NCBI RefSeq assembly: GCF_034366625.1 | Contig: NZ_JAXMIH010000008.1 | Coordinates: 558,001-622,000, forward strand | Length of the DNA: 64,000 nt | Source: Prosthecobacter sp. | GTDB taxonomy: Bacteria > Verrucomicrobiota > Verrucomicrobiia > Verrucomicrobiales > Verrucomicrobiaceae | Direction: 5' to 3' | Shown: positions 10,988 to 19,608 of the stretch, piece by piece | Layout: every line of letters begins with the position of its first letter | How positions within the stretch are numbered: the first letter of the stretch is position 1 | The notes under the pieces: generated by a model | What the model was told of the DNA's origin: nothing | Databases searched by the model: none | The model's input: only the letters and a program-made list of their open reading frames with translations | Program-made: the position numbers and the translations under genes

Positions 10988-12391
10988 ATGCTCACTTTTT
11001 CCGACCACAGCCAGGGATCATCACGCCTTCAGCGGCGTGATTTTCTGCGCATTGGCGGGCTGGGGCTGGGTGGGCTTGGTTTGAGTGAAATGATGGCTCT
11101 CAAGGCCCTTGGAGCTTCACAGAAGCGGCTGCTCAAGGACAAGTCGGTGATCTTCCTGTTCATGCACGGCGGCCCGTCGCAGTTCGAGACGTTTGATCCG
11201 AAGATGGATGCGCCGTCGGAGATCCGCAGTGTGACGGGCGAGATCAGGACGAAGCTCCCCGGCGTCACGTTTGGCGGCACGTTTGAGCGGCTGGCGAAGC
11301 TGGCGGACAAGTTCAGCATCGTGCGCTCCTTCGTCACGGGCGATGCGATTCACGACATCAAGACCATCGTCGGCAAAGACACGCTGAAGGCGAATGTGGG
11401 CTCGCTCTACTCGCGCATCGCCGGGCCGCTGCGGAAAGGCAGCGCGATGCCGACGAACGTGGCGTTGTTTCCGCAGGCCATTTCATCGGCCGCAGGGCCG
11501 GTGATCAAGAAATTCGGCGATTTCACCTCCAGCGGCGAGTTTGGAGCCACCTACCAGCCCTTCGTGCCCGGCGCAGGCAGCGGCGCGCAGGCGGACATGA
11601 CGTTGAGCCTGCCGCAAGGCCGGCTCGATGATCGTCGCACACTCCTGACCTCGTTGGATCAATGGAAACGCCGCATGGATGCCAGCGAGGCGGTCGGCGG
11701 CATGTCGGAGTTTCAATCACTCGCCTTCGATGTGCTGCGTCGTGGCGTATCGGACGCGTTTGATCTCTCCAAGGAAGATCCGCGCCTCATCGAGCGCTAC
11801 GACACTTCCAAACTGCTGCCGAAGGACCGCATCAGCACGCAGTGGAACAACCGCGAGCACTACGCTGACAACGCCGCCACCCTCGGCAAGCTGCTGCTCA
11901 TGGCCCGCCGCCTGTGCGAGCACGGCTGCGGCTTTGTCACCGTCACCACGAGCTTTGTGTGGGACATGCACGCCGACAACAACAACGCCCCTTGCCGCAC
12001 TGGCATGGACTATGTTGGCCGTCCGTTCGATCACGCCGTCTCCGCCTTGATCGAGGACATCGAAGCACGCGGATTGAGCGAAAAGATCATGCTCGTCTGC
12101 TGCGGCGAGATGGGGCGCTCGCCGAAACTCAACGCGAAAGGCGGTCGCGATCACTGGGGTGGTCTCGCTCCGCTCATGATCTACGGCGGAGGCCTCAAAA
12201 TGGGCCAGGTCATCGGTCAGTCGGCCCGCAATGGTGGTGAGCCTGCCTCCGAGCCGATCACGATTCCTGATTTGATTGCCACCATCATGCACACGCTGGT
12301 CGATCTCGGTGAAGCCCGCATCACGGACGGCCTGCCACCGAGTTTGCTCAACGTGTTGACCCGTGGCGAACCGATTCGAGGTCTGGTGTGA
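10988..12391 (+). CDS. DUF1501 family Tat-exported protein
   Basis: The product (467 aa) carries a twin-arginine signal, RRDFLRIGGLGLGGLGL (Arg16-Arg17), so it is probably exported folded. The body has DUF1501 landmarks: FLFMHGGPSQFETFDPK, the segment around IVRSFVTGDAIHD, WDMHADNN, and CCGEMGRSPKLNAKGGRDHWG near the C-terminus. DUF1501 proteins are alkaline-phosphatase/sulfatase-fold relatives abundant in Planctomycetota and Verrucomicrobiota, often paired with PSCyt1/DUF1549 proteins; the reaction is unknown. Here the partner is absent. The stop abuts that of the convergent sulfatase gene with no gap. Confidence 0.93.
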   Translation: MLTFSDHSQGSSRLQRRDFLRIGGLGLGGLGLSEMMALKALGASQKRLLKDKSVIFLFMHGGPSQFETFDPKMDAPSEIRSVTGEIRTKLPGVTFGGTFERLAKLADKFSIVRSFVTGDAIHDIKTIVGKDTLKANVGSLYSRIAGPLRKGSAMPTNVALFPQAISSAAGPVIKKFGDFTSSGEFGATYQPFVPGAGSGAQADMTLSLPQGRLDDRRTLLTSLDQWKRRMDASEAVGGMSEFQSLAFDVLRRGVSDAFDLSKEDPRLIERYDTSKLLPKDRISTQWNNREHYADNAATLGKLLLMARRLCEHGCGFVTVTTSFVWDMHADNNNAPCRTGMDYVGRPFDHAVSALIEDIEARGLSEKIMLVCCGEMGRSPKLNAKGGRDHWGGLAPLMIYGGGLKMGQVIGQSARNGGEPASEPITIPDLIATIMHTLVDLGEARITDGLPPSLLNVLTRGEPIRGLV

Positions 12392-13792
12392 TCACTCCTC
12401 CGCTTTTTTCTTCTTCCCTTTGCCTTCCTTCTTTTTTGCCTCGCCGGAGGTCGGTTTGACTTCTTCCTTGGGCAGGACTGCGCCGAGTTTCGCCTTGAGG
12501 TCACTCATGCCGACTTCACCGGCGAGGTTCGTCCATTCATACGGGTCTTTGCTGTGATCGTAGAGCTCCTCGCTGCCGTCGGCGTAGCGGATGTAGCGCC
12601 ATTGGGCGTCGCGCACGGCGTGGTTGCCCTTGCCATGCGTGCAGACAGCCACGTCATTCCACTTCGCGGCGGGATCTTTGAGCAGCGGCATCAGGCTCGC
12701 TCCTTTGACATGATCAGGCAGCGGCAGGCCGGTGAGTTCGCAGAGAGTCGGGTAGAGGTTGGTGTAATCGACGGGCGCATCGGTCTTGCTGCCGGGTTTT
12801 GACACGCCGGGAGCCACGATGGCCATGCTGGTGCGTGTGGCCTTCTCCCAGAGGGCGAATTTGCGCCAATGCTCCTTCTCACCGAGATGCCAGCCGTGAT
12901 CGGTCCACCACACGATGATGGTCTTGTCCTTGCGCGGGCTTTGATCGAGGCCGTCGAGCAGGCGGCCGACTTGGTCGTCCAAGAAGGAGATCGTGGCGAG
13001 GTAGGCCTGCACCGCCTTCTTCCACTGGTCACCTTTGAGCACAGAAGCGTGATCGCCTTCGGCACCAGCCATCCTTTTGCCAGCCGCAGGCACATCATCG
13101 AGATCGTTTTCCTTGGTGACGGGCAGCTTGATGTCGGCCAGCGGGAAGCGGTCGAAATACTCTTGCGGCACATACCAGGGCAGGTGCGGCTTCACGTAAC
13201 CGACGCCGAGGAAGAGTGGTTTGTCGGTTGGCGCGGTCTTGAGGTGGTTGATCGCCCAGTCGGTCAGTTTGTAGTCACCCATGTCGGCGGGCTTACCTTC
13301 CACCGGACCCCAGTCGAAGTGGCCGCGGTTGAGGCCGTTCATGTTTTCCTCGTGTTCTTTGATGCTGGGGAACAGCCCGGCCCACTCGGTCCAGGAATCT
13401 GTGCGGCCTTCGCTGCCGTAACCATGATAAATCTTGCCGCCGCCGCGTGTGTTGTAGCCGTTGGCGAGGAAATGGCGGTTGATCGTGTTCACGTCTTTCA
13501 GCACGCCCTGCGCTGGATCGTTGTTGGTGTAAACACCCGTCTGCCAGGGACGCAGGCCGCTCATCAAAGCCGCACGCGAGGGATTGCAGGCCGGCGCGGC
13601 GCAATGTGAATTTGTGAAGGCCGTGCCGCGTGCCACGAGGCGGTCGATGTTCGGCGTCTTCGTCTGCGGATGACCACCGAGGTAGCTGACCCAATCATTC
13701 AAATCATCAACGGCGATGAAAAGAACGTCGGGCTTCGATTGAGCGAAGGCAAAGCCGCCAAGCAGCAGGAAAAGAGCGAAATAGCGAGTCAT
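12392..13792 (-). CDS. Exported sulfatase (iduronate-2-sulfatase-like)
   Basis: The product (466 aa) has a signal peptide (MTRYFALFLLLGGFAFA). The metal-binding VDDLNDW segment is at about 28-34 and the formylglycine site C-N-P-S-R is at 69-73, the Cys-type S1 sulfatase consensus; the Cys must be oxidised by a maturase not encoded in this window. The sequence resembles iduronate-2-sulfatase-like members common in polysaccharide-degrading Verrucomicrobiota, suggesting desulfation of glycans in the periplasm. The last 20 residues are very Lys/Glu-rich, which is unusual for the family. The substrate cannot be assigned. Confidence 0.93.
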   Translation of the reverse strand: MTRYFALFLLLGGFAFAQSKPDVLFIAVDDLNDWVSYLGGHPQTKTPNIDRLVARGTAFTNSHCAAPACNPSRAALMSGLRPWQTGVYTNNDPAQGVLKDVNTINRHFLANGYNTRGGGKIYHGYGSEGRTDSWTEWAGLFPSIKEHEENMNGLNRGHFDWGPVEGKPADMGDYKLTDWAINHLKTAPTDKPLFLGVGYVKPHLPWYVPQEYFDRFPLADIKLPVTKENDLDDVPAAGKRMAGAEGDHASVLKGDQWKKAVQAYLATISFLDDQVGRLLDGLDQSPRKDKTIIVWWTDHGWHLGEKEHWRKFALWEKATRTSMAIVAPGVSKPGSKTDAPVDYTNLYPTLCELTGLPLPDHVKGASLMPLLKDPAAKWNDVAVCTHGKGNHAVRDAQWRYIRYADGSEELYDHSKDPYEWTNLAGEVGMSDLKAKLGAVLPKEEVKPTSGEAKKKEGKGKKKKAEE

Positions 13793-13872
13793 GCCCGCCT
13801 TGAACGAGGAAGGGCCTGGAGTCTTGCAGTGAGTGGCAGATCAGGCGGAGATGTGACGTTGTAAGGGCACCT

Positions 13873-14460
13873 ATGAAGTCCCTTCTCCGCTCCACGCTGC
13901 ATGGCAGTTTCGGATTCGCCGCTGTCAGCGTGGCGGCCTACTCGATCTGGGCTTTCGTTCCACGCATCGCGGGCAGCGAGATCGGCATGTATGCGCTGAT
14001 CGCTCTCGTTTACCTTGGTGGGGCCGGTCTGGCGCTGTGTGGCTTGTTGAGCGGGGAAAATCGGCTGGGACGGTTTTACCGCATGTTTTTGCCGGCCTTT
14101 TTCGGTTACGCGCTGCTGTGGAGTCTGGCGTGGTTTCTCATCAAAGATCCCCCCGGCTGGCGGATGCGTGAATGGCTCGGCGCGGCTGCGGGGACGCTGT
14201 TCTTTGCCTGGGTGTGCTGGAACTCACTGAAAAGGCCGTCTGGCTTCTGGATCGCGGCTCTGGTGTTGTTTGCGCTGCATACGGCGGGTTATTTCATCGG
14301 CGGGAAGTGGATGTATGGCATCCTGGCCTCGGGCATCGAAGGCTGGGCGAAGCCGCAGGTCGCCATCGTGGCCAAACTGGGCTGGGGGTTGTTCCACGGG
14401 CTGGGTTTTGGAGCCGGAATAGGATTTGCGCTCGGATGGTGGCAGCGCAGCCCGAAATGA
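13873..14460 (+). CDS. Polytopic membrane protein of unknown function
   Basis: The product (195 aa) is mostly hydrophobic, with about five predicted transmembrane segments (roughly 12-30, 40-60, 72-92, 103-118, 124-142) and a last one near 165-188 with small residues (GLGFGAGIGFALGWW). No recognised motif was found. It is divergent from the sulfatase gene and 61 nt upstream of the amidophosphoribosyltransferase gene, with which it may be cotranscribed. Reading frame and hydrophobicity support a real gene, but no function is proposed. Confidence 0.75.
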   Translation: MKSLLRSTLHGSFGFAAVSVAAYSIWAFVPRIAGSEIGMYALIALVYLGGAGLALCGLLSGENRLGRFYRMFLPAFFGYALLWSLAWFLIKDPPGWRMREWLGAAAGTLFFAWVCWNSLKRPSGFWIAALVLFALHTAGYFIGGKWMYGILASGIEGWAKPQVAIVAKLGWGLFHGLGFGAGIGFALGWWQRSPK

Positions 14461-14521
14461 GAAACTTTTTCCACCGGTTGCACTCCTTCCACCACCTGCC
14501 AAAGGTGGGTGCTCCTTCCTG

Positions 14522-16495
14522 ATGAGCGACCCAATCCGACACGAGTGCGGCATAGCAGTGGTGCGGCTGAAAAAGCCGCTTGGATACTTCTATCAAAAAT
14601 ACGGCAATGCTCTCTATGGGTTCGACGCTCTGCAGGCGCTCATGACCAAACAACGCAACCGTGGCCAGGACGGCATTGGCATTGGCTGCAGCAAGCTCGG
14701 CATGCCCCCCGGCCTGCCCTACATGTTCCGCGTCCGCAGCACGGAGAGCGTGGAGCGGATCGGCCAGGTTTTTGAAGATGAGCGCAAAGAATACAAGCGC
14801 ATCGCCCGCCGCATCGACAAGCAGCGCAAAGACGAGCGTGACCAGGAGGGAAAGGAGTTCATCTCTTTTGAAGACGATCCCGAGGCCATCAAGCGCGAGT
14901 TCGAGATGGCGGGGGAGATTTACATCGGGCACCTGCGCTATGGCACCAGCGGTGATTTTGGCAAAGGCGCGCTGCATCCCTACATGCGCCGCACCACCTG
15001 GCCCACGCGCACTTTGATGGTGATGGGGAACTTCAACCTCACCAACACCCGCGAGCTTAACGAGATCATGATGAAGCGCGGGCAGCATCCCGTCTTTGGA
15101 ACTGACACGCAGAGCGTGCTCGAAGAAATCGGCTTCCAGCTCGACGAGGCGCACACCAAGCTCTATCACGTCCTGCGTGACTCCGGGATGCCGGGACAGG
15201 ACATCCCCGCGCGCATCAGCGCGGAGCTTGATGTGACGGCGGTCGTCAAAGAATCCGCCAAGCGCTGGGATGGCGGCTACAGCATCGTCGGCGTCATCGG
15301 CAACGGTGATCTCTTCGCCATGCGCGACCCCAGCGGCATCCGTCCCTGCCACTACTACGAGAACGATGAAATTTTCGCCATCGCCTCCGAACGTGTCGCG
15401 CTGATGTCCGTGTTCGGCATCGGGGAAGACGACACTCGCGAAATTCCGCCCGCGCATGTCGCCGTGATCAAGGCCGACGGCAGCATGAGCATCCAGAAGT
15501 TCACGGAGCCGCGCGTGTTCAAGCCCTGCTCCTTCGAGTGCATTTATTTCTCACGTGGCAACGACTCCGCCATCTACCGCCAGCGCAAGGCCCTTGGCGA
15601 GCAGCTCGTGCCGCAGGTCGTGAAGGCCATCGACAACGACTTCGAGCACACGGTGCTCAGCTTCATTCCGAACACCGCTGAGACCGCCTATTTCGGCTTC
15701 CTTGACGGTTTGCGCAAAAGCCGTCGCGTCGTCGTCAAAGAAGCGCTCATGGACATGCTCAAACGTGGGGAACTCGACGAGGCCAAACTCGACGATCTCG
15801 TGCTGCGCAACTGGCCGCGGGCCGAAAAAATCGCGCTCAAAGACATCAAGATGCGCACCTTCATCGCCCAGGAGACCGGGCGTGACGCGCTCGTCTCCGG
15901 CAGCTACGACATCACCTACGGCGTCGTCACGCCCCAGGACAATCTCGTTGTCATCGACGACTCCATCGTGCGTGGCACCACCTTGAAGAAAAGTCTGCTG
16001 CGCATCCTCGCGCGCACCAATCCGCGCCGCATCATCGTCTGCTCCACCGCCCCGCAGATCCGCTATCCCGACTGCTACGGCATCGACATGGCCGAACTCG
16101 GCAAATTCATCGCCTTCCAGGCCGCCATCAGCCTGCTGCGCTCACGCGGCATGTCCCATGTTGTGCGCGACACCTACCTTGCCTGCAAGGCCGAGCTGAA
16201 AAAGCCGAAGGAAGAAATGCGCAACGCCGTGAAGGCCATCTACGCCCCGTTCACCGACGATGAAATCTCCGCCAAGATAGCCCAGATGATCAGCCCCGAG
16301 GAAACGCCTTGGCACGGCACCGTCGAGGTCATCTATCAAAACATCCCAAACCTGCACCGAGCCTTGGGCTCCGAGTATGGCGATTGGTATTTCAGCGGTG
16401 ATTACCCGACACCCGGCGGTTACTCCGTCGTGAACCAGTCCTTCATCCTCTACTGTGAGGCCAAGGATGGCCGTGCGCACGAGGCGCTGTTGTAA
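14522..16495 (+). CDS. Amidophosphoribosyltransferase-like protein (long PurF type)
   Basis: The product (657 aa) has an N-terminal Ntn glutamine amidotransferase domain and a C-terminal phosphoribosyltransferase domain with the PRPP loop VVIDDSIVRGTT at 476-487. It likely makes phosphoribosylamine, the first step of purine synthesis. The putative nucleophile is Cys9 (MSDPIRHECGIAVVRL), so an eight-residue propeptide must be removed; the same arrangement occurs in the long PurF-like proteins of Bacteroidota. It is about 150 residues longer than E. coli PurF, with a charged insertion around 85-125. The ATG at 14522 gives the conserved N-terminus. Whether another, standard purF exists elsewhere is unknown. 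Confidence 0.9.
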   Translation: MSDPIRHECGIAVVRLKKPLGYFYQKYGNALYGFDALQALMTKQRNRGQDGIGIGCSKLGMPPGLPYMFRVRSTESVERIGQVFEDERKEYKRIARRIDKQRKDERDQEGKEFISFEDDPEAIKREFEMAGEIYIGHLRYGTSGDFGKGALHPYMRRTTWPTRTLMVMGNFNLTNTRELNEIMMKRGQHPVFGTDTQSVLEEIGFQLDEAHTKLYHVLRDSGMPGQDIPARISAELDVTAVVKESAKRWDGGYSIVGVIGNGDLFAMRDPSGIRPCHYYENDEIFAIASERVALMSVFGIGEDDTREIPPAHVAVIKADGSMSIQKFTEPRVFKPCSFECIYFSRGNDSAIYRQRKALGEQLVPQVVKAIDNDFEHTVLSFIPNTAETAYFGFLDGLRKSRRVVVKEALMDMLKRGELDEAKLDDLVLRNWPRAEKIALKDIKMRTFIAQETGRDALVSGSYDITYGVVTPQDNLVVIDDSIVRGTTLKKSLLRILARTNPRRIIVCSTAPQIRYPDCYGIDMAELGKFIAFQAAISLLRSRGMSHVVRDTYLACKAELKKPKEEMRNAVKAIYAPFTDDEISAKIAQMISPEETPWHGTVEVIYQNIPNLHRALGSEYGDWYFSGDYPTPGGYSVVNQSFILYCEAKDGRAHEALL

Positions 16496-16497
16496 AA

Positions 16498-16575
16498 AGT
16501 AGTCCGCACAGTCCTCTGTGCGGTTCTGGATCAGGGAACGCTCGTTCCACCGCACAGGGGACTGTGCGGACCACT
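16498..16575. repeat. Nested inverted repeat, family A, copy 1
   Basis: The arms AGTAGTCCGCACAG and CTGTGCGGACCACT are inverted copies (one mismatch). Each arm also forms its own hairpin with a neighbouring TGTGCGG or CCGCACA, and the centre holds a perfect GGAACG-CT-CGTTCC hairpin at 16535-16548. It sits between the convergent purF-like and rlmM-like genes and includes the stop codon of the latter, so it can act as a bidirectional terminator. A second copy with the same outer core is at 57086-57142. Confidence 0.8.
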
Positions 16576-17593
16576 ATGCCACTCCGAACGCACACACCTC
16601 GTTCTTGTTCGCGCACAGCAGCGTGAGGTGAAATTCGGCGCACAACGGCGGCGCATCACGTTTGAGCATGTCGAGCAGCGAATACTCGTCATGGCCCTTG
16701 AATTTGATCGTCACGATGAAGTTGCGCATGCGCTTCTCACTCAACCATTCGAGCAGGAGGTCGATGCTGCGCTGCGGGGCGGCAATGACATCGCACACAA
16801 GCCAGTCCACGGTCTGAGGCGGCTGGTATTTGAAGGCGTCAGCGGCCTCGAAGCGCAGGCGCGGGTTGCGCATCAAGTCCTCGCGCAATTCGGAGCGGTC
16901 CACCGCGATGACGTGAGCGCCACGATGCAAAGCGACATAGCTCCAGCTTCCCGGCGAGGCACCGAGATCAACGCAGGTTTCACCGCGCTCGATGCGCCGT
17001 CCTAGACGCTGTTCAGCCTCGACGAGCTTGGTGAAAGCACGTGACGGAGCGCTTTTGTCGTCAGCGAGGGGCACTTCGCCGCGTGGGAAACTCGAAATCA
17101 AACTGCGCAGAGCATAAGCACGCGGCGCGGATGTTGCAGAGAGCCAGCCGGTTTCGGGAGAGGTGAGGACACACTGCGCGAGGGAGGTTTGCGCGTCGAA
17201 AACGGCCTCGGAGTCGATCAAGGAACGCAGCAGATGCCTGCGGCGTTTTTTCAAACGCTCCATGAGGCTGGCGAGGATCAATTCGCAGCGGTGCCGGCCC
17301 GCTTTGCCTTCGCCATACTGCGGCCAGAGATGGAGACGCCACGGTTGGTCGTCGGGAAACACTCCGGCGACGGCGTCGATGATACGATCTGCCCACGCGT
17401 TGATCGAAACCGCCTGGACTTCGATGGCATCGGGCAGCGTTTGCCGTGCGAAGGCGAGCAACAGGCCGTCGAGATTCACATCTGCGGCGATGCCGAGCCC
17501 CTCAATCTCACGCAAACTCGAATCTGGGGCGGCACGACGCAGTTCATCCGCGAGGAACGAAGACGTGTCGGGATCAGTGAGGAAGAGGTGCAC
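16574..17593 (-). CDS. RlmM-like rRNA 2'-O-ribose methyltransferase
   Basis: The product (339 aa) has a C-terminal FtsJ/RrmJ-type Rossmann domain. The SAM motif VDLGASPGSW is at 208-217, and the K-D-K-E catalytic tetrad is plausible as Lys189, Asp268, Lys297 or Lys299 and the Glu in NEVCAFG. About 180 residues precede the catalytic domain, as in E. coli RlmM, which methylates C2498 of 23S rRNA. The similarity in layout suggests this role, but the exact target nucleotide is inference. The stop codon lies inside the family A repeat. The sialate esterase gene is 15 nt upstream on the same strand. Confidence 0.82.
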   Translation of the reverse strand: MHLFLTDPDTSSFLADELRRAAPDSSLREIEGLGIAADVNLDGLLLAFARQTLPDAIEVQAVSINAWADRIIDAVAGVFPDDQPWRLHLWPQYGEGKAGRHRCELILASLMERLKKRRRHLLRSLIDSEAVFDAQTSLAQCVLTSPETGWLSATSAPRAYALRSLISSFPRGEVPLADDKSAPSRAFTKLVEAEQRLGRRIERGETCVDLGASPGSWSYVALHRGAHVIAVDRSELREDLMRNPRLRFEAADAFKYQPPQTVDWLVCDVIAAPQRSIDLLLEWLSEKRMRNFIVTIKFKGHDEYSLLDMLKRDAPPLCAEFHLTLLCANKNEVCAFGVA

Positions 17594-17608
17594 GCTCGGC
17601 TCGAACGA

Positions 17609-19240
17609 TCACGGTTTGGCAGGAGCCGGTTTCGCGGGCGTGGCCTCTTTAAAAGGTGACACGACACCGAGCGTGGAGGGCAGGAAGTCATCCGTGCGGA
17701 AGCAAGAGGCAGGGAGGCCTTCGGCATTGATGAGATTCGCGCCTTCAGGCCAGCTTGCCCATGCGTAGCGTACGCCGACGGGCTGGGGCACGGATTCGCT
17801 CCAGACGACGACTTCATTGCCTTCGATTTTTGCTTTGGCCCACACCCACTTTTGATCGGCTCCGGCGATTTGGAAGTGCTTCAGTTCGCCGCCATCACGG
17901 GTTTTCAATCCGGTGCCGGTGTGGGTGAACTGCACGCGCACCTTGCTGTCCTGCACGACGGAGGAAAGATACAGCGGGCCGCAGTATTCGGTGCCGTTTT
18001 TGCCGTAGTCCTTCGCCAAAGCCCAGAGCGCGAGGCGGCGGCCGACCTCCTGCTTGTTCTTCGGGTGGATGTCGTTCTGCTCGCCGATGTCGTTGATGAT
18101 GGCGATGCCGCATTTGTCCAGCGTCTGTGCCGTGAGCGTCTGTGCCTCCTGCAACTCGGCCCAAGTGTCGGGAACACCTGCATCCTGGGTCACGGGGTGT
18201 CCGTTTCCGAAATTGGCGAGTTGCACGATGTAGAATGAGAACGCGTCCACCCACTGCCTGCGCCAGTCGTTGATCATGGTGGGCAGCAGTTCTTGGTACT
18301 GGAAGGCGCGGCGTTGGTTCGATTCGCCTTGATACCAGATCGCGCCCTTGATGCCGTACGGAACGAGCGGAGCTACCATGCCGTTGAAGAGCACGCTGGG
18401 ATGATGCGGCGTCTTGGCGGGGTCGTCTGGAGGACGCGGAGCCTGCGGCTTCGGCTTCTTTTTGTCGGCGGGCAGTTTGGCATTCTCATCGTCGATTTTC
18501 TTCACCTGCGCCTGCCAGTCGGTTTTGCGTTTTTCAAAAGCGGCCTGCTCTTTCGCGGCGTCCCATTTGCTGACGTGGTCATTCCAGTCGGCGATCATTT
18601 CACTGGCACAGGGGCGTTCTTCCAGCGCTTCGCGGCTGGTCCAGGCCTCGATGCGCGTGCCGCCCCAGGAGGTGTTGATCAAACCGACGGGCACCTTGAG
18701 CACTTGATGCAGGTGGCGGCCAAAGTAGTAACCTACCGCGGAAAAATCGCCCACGTTCGCGCTGGTGGCCTCTTCCCATGCGCCCTTGCAGTCGGCCTGC
18801 GGTGTCATGCTCGGACTGCGCTCGACATTGAACATGCGGATCTGCGGATGATTCCCGGCGGCGATCTCTTCTTGGGCCTTGCCCGCCTGCTGCACGGTCC
18901 ACTGCATGTTCGACTGGCCGGAGCAGATCCACACCTCGCCGACGAGCACGTTTTTGAGGGTGATCATGTTCTTGCCGCTCACGACGAGATTGGTCGGAGC
19001 AGCGTTTGCATTCATCGGGTTCAGTGTGACGGACCATTTCCCAGTCGGGTCGGTCACCGAGCTGTGTGTTTGATCGCCAAAGGTGATCTTCACATCCTCG
19101 CCGACTTCGCCGGTGCCCCAGATGCGCACGAGCTGAGCCTGCTGGAGCACCATGCCGTCAGAGAAGATCGCGGGCAGTTTGACCTCGGCATGCAACGCCG
19201 TCGCGAGGAGTAGAAAACAGAACAAAGGGACGTGTCTCAT
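17609..19240 (-). CDS. Sialate O-acetylesterase (SASA family, exported)
   Basis: The product (543 aa) has a signal peptide (MRHVPLFCFLLLATALHA) and an N-terminal jelly-roll region (KLPAIFSDGMVLQQAQ). The SGNH block I, CSGQSNMQW, has the catalytic Ser at about residue 110. WYQGESNQ (block III-like) and the late NDIGEQNDIHPKNK (Asp/His pair) complete the active site. Family members remove 9-O-acetyl groups from sialic acids or deacetylate other glycans. A sialidase gene starts at 63349, so sialoglycan use is possible but not shown. The C-terminus is Pro/Ala/Lys-rich. Confidence 0.93.
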   Translation of the reverse strand: MRHVPLFCFLLLATALHAEVKLPAIFSDGMVLQQAQLVRIWGTGEVGEDVKITFGDQTHSSVTDPTGKWSVTLNPMNANAAPTNLVVSGKNMITLKNVLVGEVWICSGQSNMQWTVQQAGKAQEEIAAGNHPQIRMFNVERSPSMTPQADCKGAWEEATSANVGDFSAVGYYFGRHLHQVLKVPVGLINTSWGGTRIEAWTSREALEERPCASEMIADWNDHVSKWDAAKEQAAFEKRKTDWQAQVKKIDDENAKLPADKKKPKPQAPRPPDDPAKTPHHPSVLFNGMVAPLVPYGIKGAIWYQGESNQRRAFQYQELLPTMINDWRRQWVDAFSFYIVQLANFGNGHPVTQDAGVPDTWAELQEAQTLTAQTLDKCGIAIINDIGEQNDIHPKNKQEVGRRLALWALAKDYGKNGTEYCGPLYLSSVVQDSKVRVQFTHTGTGLKTRDGGELKHFQIAGADQKWVWAKAKIEGNEVVVWSESVPQPVGVRYAWASWPEGANLINAEGLPASCFRTDDFLPSTLGVVSPFKEATPAKPAPAKP

Positions 19241-19286
19241 GGGAAAATGTCGTGTGCGGCGCTGTCTGGCGCAAGTAAGCCAAATG

Positions 19287-19499
19287 TCACAGAAGTGTGC
19301 TGTCGTCCGCGCGTTCGAGGCGGCCGATCTTCTTTTTGATCGTCTCCAGCAGGACGGTCATCTCATGCACGCAGCGGAAGCACTCCTTCTGCGTCTCCTC
19401 GTCCGCCAGACCGGGCACGGCGGGATGAATCTTCATGAACTGAAGGGCGATGTTTTTGCAGGCTTCGCGGATTTGGGCGATGGCAGCGGGGCGTTCCAT
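19287..19499 (-). CDS. Small hypothetical protein
   Basis: A 70-aa hydrophilic, helical-looking product starting MERPAAIAQIREACKNIAL. It has Cys14 and Cys44/Cys47 (ECFRCV) but no recognised motif, and a Lys-rich stretch (ETIKKKIGRLERADD). An upstream in-frame ATG at 19550 would add 17 residues of Arg-rich sequence and overlap the hairpin repeat, so the internal start is preferred. It lies upstream of the sialate esterase gene on the same strand with a 46-nt gap. Coding status is plausible, not certain. Confidence 0.55.
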   Translation of the reverse strand: MERPAAIAQIREACKNIALQFMKIHPAVPGLADEETQKECFRCVHEMTVLLETIKKKIGRLERADDSTLL

Positions 19500-19547
19500 G
19501 CGCGCAGCGTAGAGCGTCCGCCGCAGGCTGCAAGAACGTACGTAGTT

Positions 19548-19590
19548 CACGCTTCCGCGTGCATCCGAGCCCCAAACACGCTACAGCGTG
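19548..19590. repeat. Two tandem CACGC...GCGTG hairpins
   Basis: CACGC-TTCC-GCGTG lies at 19548-19561 and CACGCT-AC-AGCGTG at 19577-19590, spaced by 15 nt. Both are perfect short hairpins sharing the CACGC/GCGTG stem. They sit between a divergent small gene and the HlyD-type gene, so they could be a tandem operator, a REP-like element or a 5'-UTR structure. Confidence 0.6.
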
Positions 19591-19608
19591 CCTAACGAAC
19601 GCTTCGCC

